Origin: DASQPR01 sp963724705
GTDB taxonomy: Bacteria; Actinomycetota; Actinomycetes; Mycobacteriales; Micromonosporaceae
Direction of reading: 5' to 3'
NCBI GenBank assembly: GCA_963724705.1
Contig: CAVRVS010000004.1
Coordinates: forward strand, 1,178,001 to 1,242,000
DNA length: 64,000 nt
Shown: positions 34,676 through 41,628 of the stretch, piece by piece
Numbering within the stretch: the first letter of the stretch is position 1
Layout: each line of letters opens with the position of its first letter
Position numbers and translations under genes: made by a program
The notes under the pieces: model-generated
Database searches by the model: none
What the model was told of the DNA's origin: nothing
The model's input: only the letters and a program-made list of their open reading frames with translations

Positions 34676-36034
34676 ATGGACCGGCGCATCTTCGGACTCG
34701 AAACGGAGTACGGCGTAACGTGCACCTACCGAGGCCAGCGGCGACTGTCGCCGGACGAGGTCGCGCGTTACCTATTCCGGCGCGTGGTGTCGTGGGGGCG
34801 GTCCAGCAACGTCTTCCTACGCAACGGCGCGCGCCTTTATCTCGACGTCGGCTCGCACCCGGAATATGCGACGCCCGAGTGCGACTCGCTCAACGACCTC
34901 GTCGCCCACGACCGGGCCGGCGAGCGGATCCTCGAGGGTCTGCTCGTGGACGCGGAGAAGCGGCTGCACGACGAAGGCATCGCGGGCGAGATCTATCTCT
35001 TCAAGAACAACACCGACTCGGCCGGCAACTCGTACGGCTGCCACGAGAACTTCCTCGTCTCGCGCCATGGCGAGTTCGGCCGGCTCGCCGACATCCTGAT
35101 CCCGTTCCTCGTCACCCGCCAGTTGATCTGCGGTGCCGGCAAGGTGCTGCAGACGCCGCGCGGCGCCGTGTTCTGCCTGTCCCAGCGCGCGGAGCACATC
35201 TGGGAGGGCGTGTCGAGCGCGACGACCCGCTCGCGGCCGATCATCAACACCCGTGACGAGCCGCACGCCGACGCCGAGCGCTACCGCCGGCTGCACGTCA
35301 TCGTCGGCGACTCGAACATGAACGAGGTCACCACGCTGCTCAAGGTCGGCAGTGCGGATCTCGTACTGCGGATGATCGAAGCCGGCGTGATGATGCGTGA
35401 CCTGTCGCTGGAGAACCCGATCCGGGCGATCCGCGAGGTGTCGCACGACGTCACCGGCCGGCGAAAGGTCCGCCTGGCCAACGGCAAGGAAGCCAGCGCA
35501 CTCGAGATCCAGCAGGAGTATTTCGCGAAGGCGAGCGAGTTCGTCGAGCGTCGCGGCGGCGACCAGACCGCCAAGCGCGTCGTCGAGTTGTGGGGTCGGG
35601 TGCTCGGCGCCGTCGAGACCGGCGACCTCGAACCGGTGGCGCGCGAGATCGACTGGGTCACGAAGCTCAAGCTGATCGAGCGCTACGCCAAGCGGCACGA
35701 CCTGACGATGGCGCACCCACGGGTCGCACAGATGGATCTCGCGTACCACGACCTGCGACGCGGCCGTGGGCTGTATCAGGTGATGGAGAAGCGCGGTCAG
35801 GTCGACCGCGTCACCGGCGACCTCGAAATCTTCGAGGCCAAGGAGACGCCGCCGCAGACGACCCGCGCCCGGCTGCGCGGCGAGTTCATCCGGCACGCGC
35901 AGGAGCGCCGCCGCGACTTCACCGTCGACTGGGTCCACTTGAAGCTCAACGACCAGGCCCAGCGCACCGTGCTCTGCAAGGACCCATTCCGGGCGTACGA
36001 CGACCGCGTCGAGCGGCTCATCGCGAGCATGTGA
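34676..36034 (+). CDS. pafA: Pup-protein ligase PafA
   Basis: PafA phosphorylates the C-terminal Glu of Pup with ATP and ligates it to a substrate lysine. The 452-aa protein starts MDRRIFGLETEYG with metal-binding Glu9 and has the catalytic Asp57 in NGARLYLDVGSHPEYATPEC. IYLFKNNTDSAGNSYGCHENFLV and INTRDEPHADAERYRRLHVIVGDSNMNE are shared with Dop, while the Dop-specific insertion is absent. A C-terminal domain follows from RGLYQVMEKRG. It is followed by a small membrane-protein reading frame that may be co-transcribed. Confidence 0.97.
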   Translation: MDRRIFGLETEYGVTCTYRGQRRLSPDEVARYLFRRVVSWGRSSNVFLRNGARLYLDVGSHPEYATPECDSLNDLVAHDRAGERILEGLLVDAEKRLHDEGIAGEIYLFKNNTDSAGNSYGCHENFLVSRHGEFGRLADILIPFLVTRQLICGAGKVLQTPRGAVFCLSQRAEHIWEGVSSATTRSRPIINTRDEPHADAERYRRLHVIVGDSNMNEVTTLLKVGSADLVLRMIEAGVMMRDLSLENPIRAIREVSHDVTGRRKVRLANGKEASALEIQQEYFAKASEFVERRGGDQTAKRVVELWGRVLGAVETGDLEPVAREIDWVTKLKLIERYAKRHDLTMAHPRVAQMDLAYHDLRRGRGLYQVMEKRGQVDRVTGDLEIFEAKETPPQTTRARLRGEFIRHAQERRRDFTVDWVHLKLNDQAQRTVLCKDPFRAYDDRVERLIASM

Positions 36035-36131
36035 CGCGTGGGCGACGACGGGCTGCCGATCGGCGAGCGCGGCGACGGAATCGTTCGGTCCGAGCCGATC
36101 CTTCGCAGCGCGCGCGGTGCCGAGCGCGTCA

Positions 36132-36287
36132 ATGACGTTGCGGGCCCGATTTGGCCGGCGGCGCGAGCACATCGTCGCCGAGATCGAGCGGAATCGCCGG
36201 GGCGACTACCGCGTGCCGACCTGGGTGCTCGCACTCGTGCTGGCCGCCATGGTCGCCGCGATCATAGCGTTCGTCCTTCTCGGTTAG
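36132..36287 (+). CDS. Small single-pass membrane protein downstream of pafA
   Basis: This encodes 51 aa: a basic N-terminus (LRARFGRRREHIVAEIERNRRGDYRVPTW) followed by one transmembrane helix, VLALVLAAMVAAIIAFVLLG, ending at the stop. The charge pattern and codon bias look real. A longer form is possible: GTG 36038, three bases after the pafA stop, opens a frame that would join this one if a single extra base were removed between them, the same type of lesion seen in other genes here. No family is recognised with certainty. It is convergent with the DUF3866 gene, separated by a perfect palindrome. Confidence 0.6.
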   Translation: MTLRARFGRRREHIVAEIERNRRGDYRVPTWVLALVLAAMVAAIIAFVLLG

Positions 36288-36290
36288 CCG

Positions 36291-36308
36291 GCTCGGCCCG
36301 GGCCGAGC
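36291..36308. terminator. 18-bp perfect palindrome between convergent genes
   Basis: GCTCGGCC-CG-GGCCGAGC is a complete palindrome in the 32-bp gap between the small membrane protein and DUF3866. It is well placed as a bidirectional terminator. Confidence 0.55.
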
Positions 36309-36319
36309 GGCCGGTCAAC

Positions 36320-37429
36320 CTAGCCGCGGCTCGGTGCGAGCAAGGTTGCGGCGTGTCGGCCGGCGGCGGCGGCGCTCAGGAAGTACGCATGATCGCTGTC
36401 GAGATCCCGGCCCATTGTGGACAGCCTGACCGGCAGGTCACGCAACGCCGCGTCGAGGCCGTCGGTCGCGACTTCGACGATGGTGTGCCGGCTGCCGAGC
36501 GGGGCGAGTCCGGTCGCGACGTCGCTGGCGAGCGGCTCGGGCAGACCGGCCGGTACGACGATGTCGGCGTGTGCCAGGGCGACCCGTCCGTACGCGGTGA
36601 GGCTGTGATGGGAGACACCACGGTGCCGATCGCGGGCGTCTGCGGATGAGATGCGGAGCGACCCGACCGGTCGGCCACCGAGGACCGCGGCCGCGTTGAT
36701 GGCCTCGCCGGCCGCCGTACCGGAGAACCCCCATTCCGTCCCGGTGCCGAGGTTGCCCGGCCCCTGCGCGACCACGGTGACGTCGGCGCCGAGCACATGC
36801 CGCGCCGCGAGCAGCCCGGAGTGAATGTTCGTGGCCTCCAGATCGCCGCCGTACGCCTGACCGACCGTGACGCTGCCGACCAGGAGCGTACGCAGGCCGT
36901 CGAGCGTACGGGAGAACCAGGCCGGTAGCGCGGCACCATCGGTCATGACGTACGCGATGCGGGTGCCCGGGCGGGTCGCCGTGACACCGGCGACGATCGC
37001 GGGCAGCGCCGAGTGGAGGTCGGCCACCACGACCGGCATGCCGCCGAGGTCGGTGGCGGCGGCCATCACCGTACGGTGCGGCGATGCGTCCTCGTCGACA
37101 CCGAGCACGATCGCCTGCTGCGGCGTGTAGCGGGCCTTGACCATGTGACCGTCGGCGCGATCGGCCGGCGACTGGTCATCGGTCGGCAGCCGATCCGGCA
37201 GCGCCACGACGAGCGCGTATCCGCCCGTGCCGAGGCCGAGCGTCAACGCCGATACGTTCAGCAATACCCGGTCGCCGACGACGGGATCGCCGACCAGGTG
37301 CGGGTAGGCGAGCGCCCGTACCGTCGCGGCATCGTCGGCGGTGCGCGGCGTGACCGCGACGTCGATCTCGACGGCGCCGTTCCACCGCCGGACGACGGCG
37401 GTCACCGTGCCTTCCCGCCAGCGGATCAC
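36320..37429 (-). CDS. DUF3866 family protein
   Basis: This 369-aa protein matches the actinobacterial DUF3866 family: WREGTVTAVVRRWNG at the N-terminus, GDPVVGDRVLLNVSALTLGLGTGGYALVVA, MVKARYTPQQAIVLGVDE, PVVVADLHSALPAIVAG, IAYVMTDGAALPAWFSRT, and GQAYGGDLEATNIHSGLLAARHVLGADVTVVAQGPGNLGTGTEWGFSG. The Gly-rich blocks suggest a nucleotide or metabolite-binding enzyme, but the function is unknown. GTG 37429 lies six bases after TATCGT. It is conserved near the pafA-pafBC genes and divergent from pafB across a repeat-bearing region. Confidence 0.87.
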   Translation of the reverse strand: MIRWREGTVTAVVRRWNGAVEIDVAVTPRTADDAATVRALAYPHLVGDPVVGDRVLLNVSALTLGLGTGGYALVVALPDRLPTDDQSPADRADGHMVKARYTPQQAIVLGVDEDASPHRTVMAAATDLGGMPVVVADLHSALPAIVAGVTATRPGTRIAYVMTDGAALPAWFSRTLDGLRTLLVGSVTVGQAYGGDLEATNIHSGLLAARHVLGADVTVVAQGPGNLGTGTEWGFSGTAAGEAINAAAVLGGRPVGSLRISSADARDRHRGVSHHSLTAYGRVALAHADIVVPAGLPEPLASDVATGLAPLGSRHTIVEVATDGLDAALRDLPVRLSTMGRDLDSDHAYFLSAAAAGRHAATLLAPSRG

Positions 37430-37435
37430 TCGGAC

Positions 37436-37441
37436 ACGATA
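37436..37441 (-). promoter_or_regulatory. Putative -10 box TATCGT for the DUF3866 gene
   Basis: TATCGT (minus strand) ends six bases before GTG 37429. Confidence 0.4.
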
Positions 37442-37457
37442 CGTGTCGAAGCACTGT

Positions 37458-37614
37458 GCCTGTCTAAGCGCCTGGACTTACAGTCGGCGCACCGCCCCCG
37501 CACGTGATACCGGTCGGTCGGCGAACTGGGCTTGTCTAGGCGCCCCCGGACATGACTTCACGCACCACGTGACTTGGGAGTGCGCCGACCGTCGGTCCAG
37601 GCGCCTAGGCAAGC
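37458..37614. repeat. 157-bp element with 35-bp imperfect terminal inverted repeats
   Basis: The segments 37458-37492 and 37580-37614 are inverted copies matching at 29 of 35 positions. A third, shorter copy of the outer motif (TGTCTAGGCGCC...GGAC, about 37533-37551) lies inside in the same orientation as the left arm. The element sits between the DUF3866 and pafB promoters, and apart from those promoters there is nothing else in the 296-bp gap. No target-site duplication is evident. It could be a MITE-like remnant, a large cruciform or a multi-site operator. Confidence 0.65.
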
Positions 37615-37712
37615 AGAGCCCGAGTTAGGCGGTGTGACGGATCGTGCGAAGCCCACGGCGAACAACCGATGACGCGCGCGTGGCCGGGCGGGCATTCGGA
37701 CGGGTGTGCTGC

Positions 37713-37718
37713 TAGCGT
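37713..37718 (+). promoter_or_regulatory. Putative -10 box TAGCGT for pafB
   Basis: TAGCGT ends seven bases before GTG 37726, a leaderless-type start for the pafBC operon. Confidence 0.5.
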
Positions 37719-37725
37719 CGCAGGG

Positions 37726-38835
37726 GTGTCGCGCATCCGGACCGAACGGCTGGTCAATCTCGTGATCTGCCTGCTGTCCACGCGTCGGTTCCTGACCGCC
37801 GCGCAGATCGCCGCGACCGTGCCCGGCTATGAGCACGACCCGAATGATCCCAAGGACCACGAAGCGTTCCAACGCAAGTTCGAACGAGACAAGGCCGAGT
37901 TGCGCGACCTCGGCATCCCGCTGGAGACCGGCGCGTCGAGCGCGTTCGAGGCCGAGCCCGGCTACCGGATCACCCGGCGCGACTATGCGCTGCCCGACAT
38001 CCCGCTGGCGCCCGACGAGGCGGCGGCCGTCGGCATCGCGGCCCGGCTGTGGCGCCACGCCGGCCTGGCCGAGGCGGCGTCATCCGGCCTGGCCAAACTG
38101 CGCGCCGCCGGTATCGACGTCGATCCGCAGGCCACGCTCGGCGTCGAGCCGGTGGTCACGGTCGACGCGGCGTTCGCCCCGCTCACGACCGCGACGCGCA
38201 ACCGGCAGGCGGTCACGTTCGACTACCGGGTGCCGGAGGCCGACCGCGCCACGCGCCGCCGGTTGCAGCCATGGGGCGTGGTGTGTTGGCGCGGCCGGTG
38301 GTACGTCGTCGGCTACGACCTCGAACGACAGGCGGAGCGGTGCTTCCGCCTGTCCCGCATGGTCAGTACCGTGCGGCCGGACGGACCGCCCGGTGCGTAC
38401 GAGTTGCCGGAGAAGCTCGACCTGATCAGCTATGTCGCGCATTCGTACAGCCACCCGGAGCACACGAAGCGGGCAACCCTGCTCGTCACGCCCGGGCGGG
38501 CGGCCGGGGTCCGTCGCTGGGCCGAGTCGGTCACGCCGTCGGACGCATCCACCTCCGATGGGGGTGCCACCTCCGGCGCGCCGGCCGGGTCACGGCCGGA
38601 TGTAGCGTCCCGGCGTGGTGACGTGGTCGTCATCGGCTACTCGGATCCGTGCGGGTTCGCCTCGTGGATCGTCGGCTACGGCGCCGACGTCGAGGTCGTG
38701 GAGCCGGCCGAGGTGCGCGACGCGGTGATCGATCACCTTCGGGAGATGATCGCGACCATGGGGGACGGCAGCCCCCACGACGCGGGCCGGAACGAGCCAC
38801 GCGACCCGGCGCCGGTGGCGGCGGAGGTCGGCTGA
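37726..38835 (+). CDS. pafB: WYL-domain transcriptional regulator PafB
   Basis: PafB acts with PafC as a single-stranded-DNA-sensing activator of LexA-independent DNA-damage genes. The 369-aa product from GTG 37726 has an N-terminal winged helix (RTERLVNLVICLLSTRRFLTAAQIAATVPGY), RDLGIPLETG, and a WYL domain with VTFDYRVPEA, RLQPWGVVCWRGRWYVVGYDLERQAERCFRLSRM, plus a C-terminal WCX-like segment broken by an Ala/Ser/Gly-rich insertion (~residues 262-295). Its TGA overlaps the pafC ATG. It is unrelated to pupylation biochemistry despite the name. Confidence 0.94.
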   Translation: MSRIRTERLVNLVICLLSTRRFLTAAQIAATVPGYEHDPNDPKDHEAFQRKFERDKAELRDLGIPLETGASSAFEAEPGYRITRRDYALPDIPLAPDEAAAVGIAARLWRHAGLAEAASSGLAKLRAAGIDVDPQATLGVEPVVTVDAAFAPLTTATRNRQAVTFDYRVPEADRATRRRLQPWGVVCWRGRWYVVGYDLERQAERCFRLSRMVSTVRPDGPPGAYELPEKLDLISYVAHSYSHPEHTKRATLLVTPGRAAGVRRWAESVTPSDASTSDGGATSGAPAGSRPDVASRRGDVVVIGYSDPCGFASWIVGYGADVEVVEPAEVRDAVIDHLREMIATMGDGSPHDAGRNEPRDPAPVAAEVG

Positions 38836-39800
38836 TGCCCACGAACACCGCCGGCGATCGCGTCGCCCGGTTGCTGAACCTCGTGCCCTATCTACTGGCG
38901 CGTCCGGGCATCGCGATCGCGCAGGCGGCCGCCGAACTCGACATCACCGAGCGCCAGCTCCGCGAGGACCTGGAGCTGCTGTGGGTGTGCGGGCTGCCCG
39001 GGTACGGTCCGGGTGACCTGATCGACATGGCGTTCGACGGCGACAACGTGACGATCACGTACGACGCCGGCATCGACCGCCCGCTGCGCCTGACGCCGGA
39101 CGAGGCGCTGGCATTGGTCGTCGCTCTTCGCATGCTGGCCGAGATGCCGGGAATCGCCGGTCGGGACGCGATCGAGCGGGCGCTCGCCAAGATCGAGGCG
39201 GCGACGGGCGACGTCGCGGAGGCGCCGGTGGCCGTACGGATACCAGGCGACGCCGACCGTCTCGCGACCATCCGTGGTGCCGTCGACCGACAGCGGGCGT
39301 TGCGCATCACGTACTACACCGCGACGCGGGACGAGACGAGCGACCGGGTCATCGACCCGATGCGTGTGTTGGTCGTCGAGGGCAGGGCGTACGTCGAGGC
39401 GTGGTGCCGACAGGCCGAGGCGGTACGCATGTTCCGCGTCGACCGGATCGACGGCTTCACCGAGCTGGACGAGCCGTCGCGTCCGCCGCGCGAGGCCAGG
39501 TCGAACGACTTCCGCGACGGCGTATTCCGATCCAGCCCCGAACAACCGCTTGTGACGCTCCGGGTGAGCCGGAGCGCGCGGTGGATCACCGAGTATTACC
39601 CGTGCGAGTCGGTCACCGACACCGACGGTGAGCTGTGGCGCGTCACGCTGCGCGTCAGCGACCTGGCGTGGGCCCGGCGGCTCGTTCTCGGGTCTCGGCT
39701 CGACCGTCGTCGTGCTCGATCCGCCCGAGCTGGCCGAAGCCGTACGAGAAGAGACAAACCGAGCACTCGACGCGTACGGCGCCACCGTGTCCTAGGCTGA
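38835..39800 (+). CDS. pafC: WYL-domain transcriptional regulator PafC, C-terminal frameshift
   Basis: This is the PafB partner: MPTNTAGDRVARLLNLVPYLLARPGIAIAQAAAELDITERQLREDLELLWVCGLPGYGPGDLID at the N-terminus (HTH region), then the WYL domain (LRITYYTATRDETSDRVIDPMRVLVVEGRAYVEAWCRQAEAVRMFRVDRID). After RRLVLG the frame given reads into a basic, non-conserved end. An extra T near 39693 explains this: removing it restores LGSTVVVLDPPELAEAVREETNRALDAYGATVS with a TAG at 39793-39795. The WYL core is unaffected. It overlaps the pafB stop by one base (TGATG). Confidence 0.93.
   Translation: MPTNTAGDRVARLLNLVPYLLARPGIAIAQAAAELDITERQLREDLELLWVCGLPGYGPGDLIDMAFDGDNVTITYDAGIDRPLRLTPDEALALVVALRMLAEMPGIAGRDAIERALAKIEAATGDVAEAPVAVRIPGDADRLATIRGAVDRQRALRITYYTATRDETSDRVIDPMRVLVVEGRAYVEAWCRQAEAVRMFRVDRIDGFTELDEPSRPPREARSNDFRDGVFRSSPEQPLVTLRVSRSARWITEYYPCESVTDTDGELWRVTLRVSDLAWARRLVLGSRLDRRRARSARAGRSRTRRDKPSTRRVRRHRVLG
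39793..39798 (+). promoter_or_regulatory. Putative -10 box TAGGCT overlapping the restored pafC stop
   Basis: TAGGCT ends seven bases before ATG 39806. Its first three bases are the restored pafC stop codon. Confidence 0.45.
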
Positions 39801-39805
39801 TCGAC

Positions 39806-40075
39806 ATGCTCGTGCTCTGGATCGTCATCGGCGTTGTCGTCGGCAGCCTGCTCGTACTCGCGATCGTCGCGTCGCGCACGGTCGGTCGCCTCGCCGAGTT
39901 GCGGCGCGCACAGCGTCGCGTGCAGCGTCTGCGTGCGGAGGCCGACAAGCTGCGCCCGAAGATCGAGGACCTGCAGGCGATGCTGGGGCTGCTTCAGGCC
40001 CGCAGCGCTCGTACGACGGAACACGTTGCGGCGTTGAAGGCGGTCCGCTCGGGTGCGCCCGATAGCGGACATTGA
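39806..40075 (+). CDS. Small single-pass membrane protein with coiled coil
   Basis: This 89-aa protein begins with a transmembrane helix, LVLWIVIGVVVGSLLVLAIVA, followed by a charged helix (GRLAELRRAQRRVQRLRAEADKLRPKIEDLQAMLGLLQ) with heptad-like spacing. The remaining tail is short and polar. Similar small proteins occur between pafC and tatA in other actinomycetes, but no function is known to me. The start ATG 39806 is fixed by the helix beginning and by a TAGGCT box seven bases upstream. Confidence 0.75.
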   Translation: MLVLWIVIGVVVGSLLVLAIVASRTVGRLAELRRAQRRVQRLRAEADKLRPKIEDLQAMLGLLQARSARTTEHVAALKAVRSGAPDSGH

Positions 40076-40293
40076 TCGCGATTCCTCGCGAACAGTACGG
40101 TCCCGCGGCGATCCGCCGACGCTGAGCGTTCACCGGGGCTTTGACCGCAGCCGGGTTGACCGGTCGGGCCATCCTCGGCAATCCTTACGGTGCAGAAAGA
40201 TCGCAGCGCCGCACCGGTAGAAGCCAACGGCGCTGGACGTAAGATAGGGCGTCGGTCCAGGTTCGGTCGACATGAAGCTTGAGGGGTGGCGGC

Positions 40294-40587
40294 ATGGGCA
40301 GCTTGAGGCCATGGCACATCGCGGTATTGGTCGTGGTGCTGATCCTGCTGTTCGGCGCGAAGCGCCTGCCGGATGCGGCGCGCTCGCTCGGTCGCTCGAT
40401 GCGCATCCTGAAGACCGAGGTCAAGGGCATGTCGGACGACGACGTCGAGAGCAAGGCCGAGGCGCAGCACGGCCGCGCACCGCTTGACGGCCGGGCCCAG
40501 CTGGACCGGCAGTCGGATGGCGCGCCCGTCCACGGTCCGGCGAATGAACAGACGCACGACCCGATCCAGCGCGTCCGCGACAACTAG
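40294..40587 (+). CDS. tatA: Sec-independent protein translocase subunit TatA
   Basis: TatA multimers form the pore of the twin-arginine translocon for folded proteins. The 97-aa product has a short N-terminus, a single transmembrane helix (HIAVLVVVLILLFG) with the conserved Phe-Gly hinge at residues 20-21, then the amphipathic helix KRLPDAARSLGRSMRILKTEVKG, and a polar C-terminal tail. ATG 40294 follows GAGGGG; ATG 40279 is in frame but less well placed. Upstream (40076-40293) is a 218-bp gap with a TAAGAT hexamer near 40240. tatC follows after 22 bp. Confidence 0.95.
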   Translation: MGSLRPWHIAVLVVVLILLFGAKRLPDAARSLGRSMRILKTEVKGMSDDDVESKAEAQHGRAPLDGRAQLDRQSDGAPVHGPANEQTHDPIQRVRDN

Positions 40588-40609
40588 CGCCGGCGTGATC
40601 GGATAGCCC

Positions 40610-41527
40610 GTGTCCGCCGAGGGTAAGCGCGTCACGCAGTTCCAGCGTGCGTCGGACGGCTCGATGACGCTGTTCGAGCACCTGCGGGAGTTGCGCGGCC
40701 GCCTGTTCAAGGCTTCCCTAGGGGTCGCGGTCGGCACGATCATCGGGTTCATCGTCGCCCACCGGGTGATCAACTTCCTGATTGCGCCGTACTGCGACTT
40801 CCAGGCCGACAAGGCACCCGGTGTGGCATGTACGTTCTCGGCCACCGGGCCGCTCGACACGTTCCTGCTCACCCTGAAGGTCTCGCTCTACGTCGGCCTG
40901 CTGGTCGGTGCCCCGATCTGGCTCTACCAGCTGTGGGCGTTCATCGCGCCGGGCCTGCACCGCCAGGAACGGCGCTACACGTACGCATTTGCGGCGATCG
41001 CCGCCCCCCTCTTCGGTGCCGGCATGCTGCTGGCCCACCTGATCGTTTCGAAGAGCCTGCACTTCTTCCTCAACAGCGGCAGTTTCAACGTCGTCGTCGG
41101 GATCAGTGGGTACTTCAGCTTTGTCACGAAGATGATGCTGTTGTTCGGCGCCGGGTTCGAGTTCCCGCTGCTGATCGTGATGCTGAATCTCGCCGGGCTC
41201 GCCAGCGGAAAACGACTGCTCGGTTGGTGGCGGCAGGCGATCTTCCTGATGTTCCTGTTCGGTGCCGTGGTGACGCCGTCGCCGGACCCCTTCGGCATGA
41301 GCATCCTCGCCGGTTGCATGGCGATCCTCTACTTCGGCGCGGTCGGGTTCGCACTGCTCAACGACCGCCGGCGCGCCCGCAAGGCGGCCGCTCTCGCCAC
41401 CGTGGGCGACGACGAGTTGTCGCCGATCGATGACCTCGATGAGATCGGTGCCGGTGATCCCATCGCGCCGCCGGAGCCGGTCGCGCCCGCACAGCCGATC
41501 GAGCGGCGGTACGACGACTTCACCTGA
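40610..41527 (+). CDS. tatC: Sec-independent protein translocase subunit TatC
   Basis: TatC is the receptor of the Tat system that recognises twin-arginine signal peptides. The 305-aa protein has MTLFEHLRELRGRLFKASLGV, the conserved start of TatC with the Glu-His-Leu-x-Glu-Leu-Arg motif, six transmembrane helices, APIWLYQLWAFIAPGLHRQERR, GFEFPLLIVMLNLAGL and the VVTPSPDPFGM block. The C-terminal ~45 residues are a cytoplasmic Pro/Asp/Glu-rich extension. GTG 40610 starts the gene, 22 bp from tatA, giving a tatAC operon. Confidence 0.96.
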   Translation: MSAEGKRVTQFQRASDGSMTLFEHLRELRGRLFKASLGVAVGTIIGFIVAHRVINFLIAPYCDFQADKAPGVACTFSATGPLDTFLLTLKVSLYVGLLVGAPIWLYQLWAFIAPGLHRQERRYTYAFAAIAAPLFGAGMLLAHLIVSKSLHFFLNSGSFNVVVGISGYFSFVTKMMLLFGAGFEFPLLIVMLNLAGLASGKRLLGWWRQAIFLMFLFGAVVTPSPDPFGMSILAGCMAILYFGAVGFALLNDRRRARKAAALATVGDDELSPIDDLDEIGAGDPIAPPEPVAPAQPIERRYDDFT

Positions 41528-41616
41528 TCCGAGCGCCGTCGGGCCGCTGGATCCGACGCGCCCGAGTCACCGGCGGACCGCCGGACGTAAGGGCATCGCG
41601 CCGAGCGCGTGAACCG

Positions 41617-41622
41617 TACATT
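41617..41622 (+). promoter_or_regulatory. Putative -10 box TACATT
   Basis: TACATT ends six bases before GTG 41629 of the anchored-protein gene. Confidence 0.4.
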
Positions 41623-41628
41623 CATGGT

